Shown here: piece after piece, positions 62,173 to 64,000 of the stretch
How the letters are laid out: each line of letters opens with the position of its first letter
Position numbering within the stretch: position 1 is the stretch's first letter
Assembly: GCF_046764005.1 (NCBI RefSeq)
Contig: NZ_JBKOFW010000003.1
Coordinates: 124,001-188,000 of the forward strand
Source: Oryzobacter faecalis
GTDB lineage: Bacteria > Actinomycetota > Actinomycetes > Actinomycetales > Dermatophilaceae
Direction of reading: 5' to 3'
Length of the DNA stretch: 64,000 nucleotides
Program-made: the position numbers and the translations under genes
The notes under the pieces: model-generated
What the model was told of the DNA's origin: nothing
The model's input: only the letters and a program-made list of their open reading frames with translations
Databases searched by the model: none

Positions 62173-62486
62173 GCCCGCACGACGAGGACCTGCCGGACGG
62201 GCCGATCGAGCCGGCCGACACCGACCCCGCGGACGTGCCGGACGGCGCGGGTGAGGGCGTGTCCCGGGTGACCGTCACGGTCGACGAGGAGCACCTGGCC
62301 GCCATGGGCGGCGTCGTCGAGGGGTTGCGGCAGCGCGGGCTGGAGGTCGACACCGTGCTCGAGGGCCTCGGGATGGTGACCGGCCGGACGTCCGACGTGG
62401 ACGCCCTCCGGGAGGTCGAGGGGGTGTCGACGGTGGACGCCGAGCTGGGCTACCAGCTCCCGCCTCCCGACGACGACGTCCAGTAG
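62169..62486 (+). CDS. I9-propeptide-like protein coupled to the subtilase (105 aa)
   Basis: An acidic N-terminal tail is followed by a VTVTVDEEHLAAM...VDTVLEGLGMVTG...LREVEGVSTVDAELGYQLPPPD pattern. This is the beta-alpha-beta-beta-alpha-beta order and the final strand-like tail of subtilisin propeptides, which fold the enzyme and inhibit it. Translational coupling to an S8 protease (GTGA) supports an inhibitor/chaperone role in trans. Confidence 0.7.
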   Translation: MSPHDEDLPDGPIEPADTDPADVPDGAGEGVSRVTVTVDEEHLAAMGGVVEGLRQRGLEVDTVLEGLGMVTGRTSDVDALREVEGVSTVDAELGYQLPPPDDDVQ

Positions 62487-62496
62487 CCGCCCCGCG

Positions 62497-63279
62497 TCAT
62501 CGCACGCCCGGCGCCCACCGGCCCGGGACCAGGGACACCAGTTCCGGTGAGGGCTCGATCCCCAGCTCCCGGTCCAGCAGCTCGCCGTAGAGCCGGACCA
62601 CCCGGTGGGCCTCGGCGACGTTCCCCTCGGCGAGGTGGGCCTCGACGAGCCGGCGCTGGGCGCTCTCGCGCAGCGGCTCGATCGCCACGGCGAGGAGGGC
62701 CGCCTCGATGGCCTCGGCGTACCGGCCTTGGGCCACGAGGAGCCCGGCGAGGCACTCGAGGGCGTGCAGCACGTGCTGGCGCAGGCGCTCGCGCTCGACG
62801 ACGATCCACTCGTCGTACCAGCCGGGCAGCAGGTCGGCCACCTCCGGGTGCCACCACCGGGTGTGCAGGTCCCCGGGCAGCGGTCGCCCGCCGGTGAGCC
62901 GCGCGGACCACTCGTGGACGGAGCCGATGTCGGTCCCGGCCCCCGCGTGCAGCCAGACCGCGCTCTTGTCCGACTCGACCACCCCGTGGCCGCACGCGCG
63001 CAGCCGCCACAGCACCGAGCGCAGGTTGCCCGCCGCCCGCTCCTCCTCGACGTCCGGCCACAGCAACCCGGCCGCCTGGCGCCGCAGCGCCCTCCCGCCG
63101 TGCATCGCGAGGAAGGCGAGCAGCCGCTGGCACCCGTCCGGCACCGTGGACGTGCGCCCGCCCACCACGAGGTAGGGCCCACCCAGCAGGCAGACCACCG
63201 GCCTGCCCGCCCGCGCGTCCACGCCCGCGACACCCGCCGGCGTCGCCGTCGTGACCGCCCCGACGACCGCCGAGCTCAT
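62497..63279 (-). CDS. SARP/BTAD-family transcriptional activator
   Basis: A 260-residue SARP-type regulator. An OmpR-like winged helix (about 20-110: VCLLGGPYLVVGG, QRLLAFLAMHGG, LRRQAAGLLWPD, NLRSVLWRLR) is followed by a bacterial transcriptional activation (BTAD) TPR-like domain (about 120-250). No ATPase or sensor domain. It is convergent with the protease operon, ending 10 bp from it. Direct repeats of SARP type before both protease units suggest it activates them. ATG 63279 chosen; GTG 63321 possible. Confidence 0.9.
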   Translation of the reverse strand: MSSAVVGAVTTATPAGVAGVDARAGRPVVCLLGGPYLVVGGRTSTVPDGCQRLLAFLAMHGGRALRRQAAGLLWPDVEEERAAGNLRSVLWRLRACGHGVVESDKSAVWLHAGAGTDIGSVHEWSARLTGGRPLPGDLHTRWWHPEVADLLPGWYDEWIVVERERLRQHVLHALECLAGLLVAQGRYAEAIEAALLAVAIEPLRESAQRRLVEAHLAEGNVAEAHRVVRLYGELLDRELGIEPSPELVSLVPGRWAPGVR

Positions 63280-63721
63280 CGTCGGACGCGCCCGGTCGGG
63301 ACCACGAGCGGGCCCCGGCACCGGGCAGGACTTCTGGGCATCTGGCTGACATCCACTGCGGGCCCCCGTCCGTCAGTCGCACAGCAAGGTCGGCACACTT
63401 CGTTCCAGGTGCCACCCCGGCGTGCAGCGCCGGCACGGCGGTCGCACCGCCGCTCCCTGCCGCCATCGGGGACGAGAGAAGACTCCCGCCCGCCGGGCCC
63501 GTCAACCGCGGCAAGCACCTCGACCAGTCTCTGCCCCGACCGCCCACGGCGTCCATAGTCACATCGGGTGGGAGGGGGCAGCCGGGGGCGTGTGACGTGG
63601 CAGCCACTTCGCCGCCGGACCCCGCGGGCAGGGGGACGATGGGAGCGCGGTCGCGGGCCGGTCGCCGCGACCGGATCCCCTCACCCGGGGCCCGGCCACC
63701 GCCGCGGAAGGAGGTCCGGCG
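63280..63721. other. 442-bp non-coding gap
   Basis: Upstream regions of the SARP gene (minus) and the SHOCT gene (plus). Frames here lack start signals and conserved motifs. No repeat or clear promoter was recognised. Confidence 0.5.
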
Positions 63722-63979
63722 ATGTACTGGAACGGAGGAATGGGACCTGCCGCGTGGTGGGGCATGGGTCTGGGCATGGTGGTCTTCTGGCTGGTCCTGC
63801 TCGTCACTGTCGCCCTCGTCGTGCGCTGGGCCGTCGACGCCCCGACCGGAGGGCGCACCGCTCCACGCGGACCGGCGGAGGGTTCCGGCGCTCGCGCCAT
63901 CCTCGACGAGCGGTTCGCCCGAGGCGAGATCGACGAGGAGACCTACCGCCGCGCGAGCGCCGCGCTCCGCGGTCTCTGA
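63722..63979 (+). CDS. SHOCT-domain small membrane protein (85 aa)
   Basis: One hydrophobic helix (about 14-37) after a Gly/Trp-rich start (MYWNGGMGP), a short linker, then a SHOCT domain: ILDERFARGEIDEETYRRASAALRG. A very good Shine-Dalgarno, GGAAGGAGGT, precedes ATG 63722. SHOCT domains often occur at the end of short membrane proteins and may mediate oligomerisation. Function unknown. Confidence 0.88.
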   Translation: MYWNGGMGPAAWWGMGLGMVVFWLVLLVTVALVVRWAVDAPTGGRTAPRGPAEGSGARAILDERFARGEIDEETYRRASAALRGL

Positions 63980-64000
63980 CGGCCACGGCCACGGCCGCGG

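Noticed and set aside
58288..63279. Protease cluster as a tRNA-Lys-integrated island
   Set aside because: The cluster lies on the 5' side of the tRNA, no integrase or duplicated tRNA 3' end was found, and composition matches the neighbours.

Overview
The window is from a very GC-rich chromosome. GTG starts are common and consecutive genes often overlap as ATGA or GTGA. Together with coenzyme F420 biosynthesis (fbiC), F420-type oxidoreductases, a GuaB1-type GMP reductase and a Glu-Asp-Phe tRNA cluster, this points to an actinobacterium. The gene mix resembles environmental Micrococcales (Intrasporangiaceae-like), but the genus cannot be fixed from the sequence alone. No integrase, transposase, CRISPR array or phage gene was seen.

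Layout. 0-8.9 kb: the fbiC 3' part is cut by the window edge. It is followed by an OmpR regulator/GAF-PAS histidine kinase/PPOX operon, small hypothetical genes, and a TetR-LLM pair divergent from a membrane protein across a perfect palindromic operator. 8.8-18.4 kb: a galactoside utilisation locus with alpha-galactosidase, an ABC importer, beta-galactosidase, a DeoR regulator and GalT. 18.6-21.9 kb: a leader ORF, a DeoC-like protein and a GGDEF-EAL membrane protein, all translationally coupled. 21.9-26.3 kb: two arsenic clusters (an ArsR-phosphatase fusion with aquaporin and ArsC; ArsR with an ArsO-like flavoprotein). 26.4-30.1 kb: a NarL-type two-component system and three tRNAs. 30.2-36.7 kb: housekeeping and metabolic genes (GntR, PHP, SDR, cysteine desulfurase-like, GuaB1, DUF445).

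37.0-47.3 kb holds a predicted light-responsive lipid and photorepair module. A CarH/LitR-type B12 photoreceptor-repressor (W-x9-EH motif) sits between two divergent gene sets: CFA synthase with DUF1295, and FAD oxidoreductase, DUF1365, a second CFA synthase, SRPBCC, SDR, CPBP and photolyase. The divergent promoters overlap 11-bp direct repeats that look like the repressor's operator.

47.3-57.3 kb: a TerC protein and a GDT1/TMEM165-family protein are each preceded by a yybP-ykoY manganese-riboswitch-like leader. Between them lie a 1478-residue secreted repeat protein with a near-identical 885-bp internal duplication, a mutarotase/AGE isomerase pair, a transglutaminase and a glutaredoxin.

58.3-63.3 kb holds the strongest candidate for an undescribed system. 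One unit has a papain-like protease, a free copy of its C-terminal domain, a repeat protein and a chagasin-family inhibitor. The next has a subtilase and a free propeptide-like protein. A convergent SARP/BTAD regulator follows. Neither protease has a signal peptide, so both appear cytoplasmic. Both units are preceded by the same kind of 11-bp-period GTGACG direct repeat followed at 8-9 bp by a shared CTTCAxTGG element, the architecture of SARP-activated promoters.

Repeats: two copies of an intergenic palindromic element (33.8 and 47.3 kb) and a 54-bp tandem array with inverted ends (36.8 kb). Gene functions are inferred from motifs read by eye; no database search was possible.
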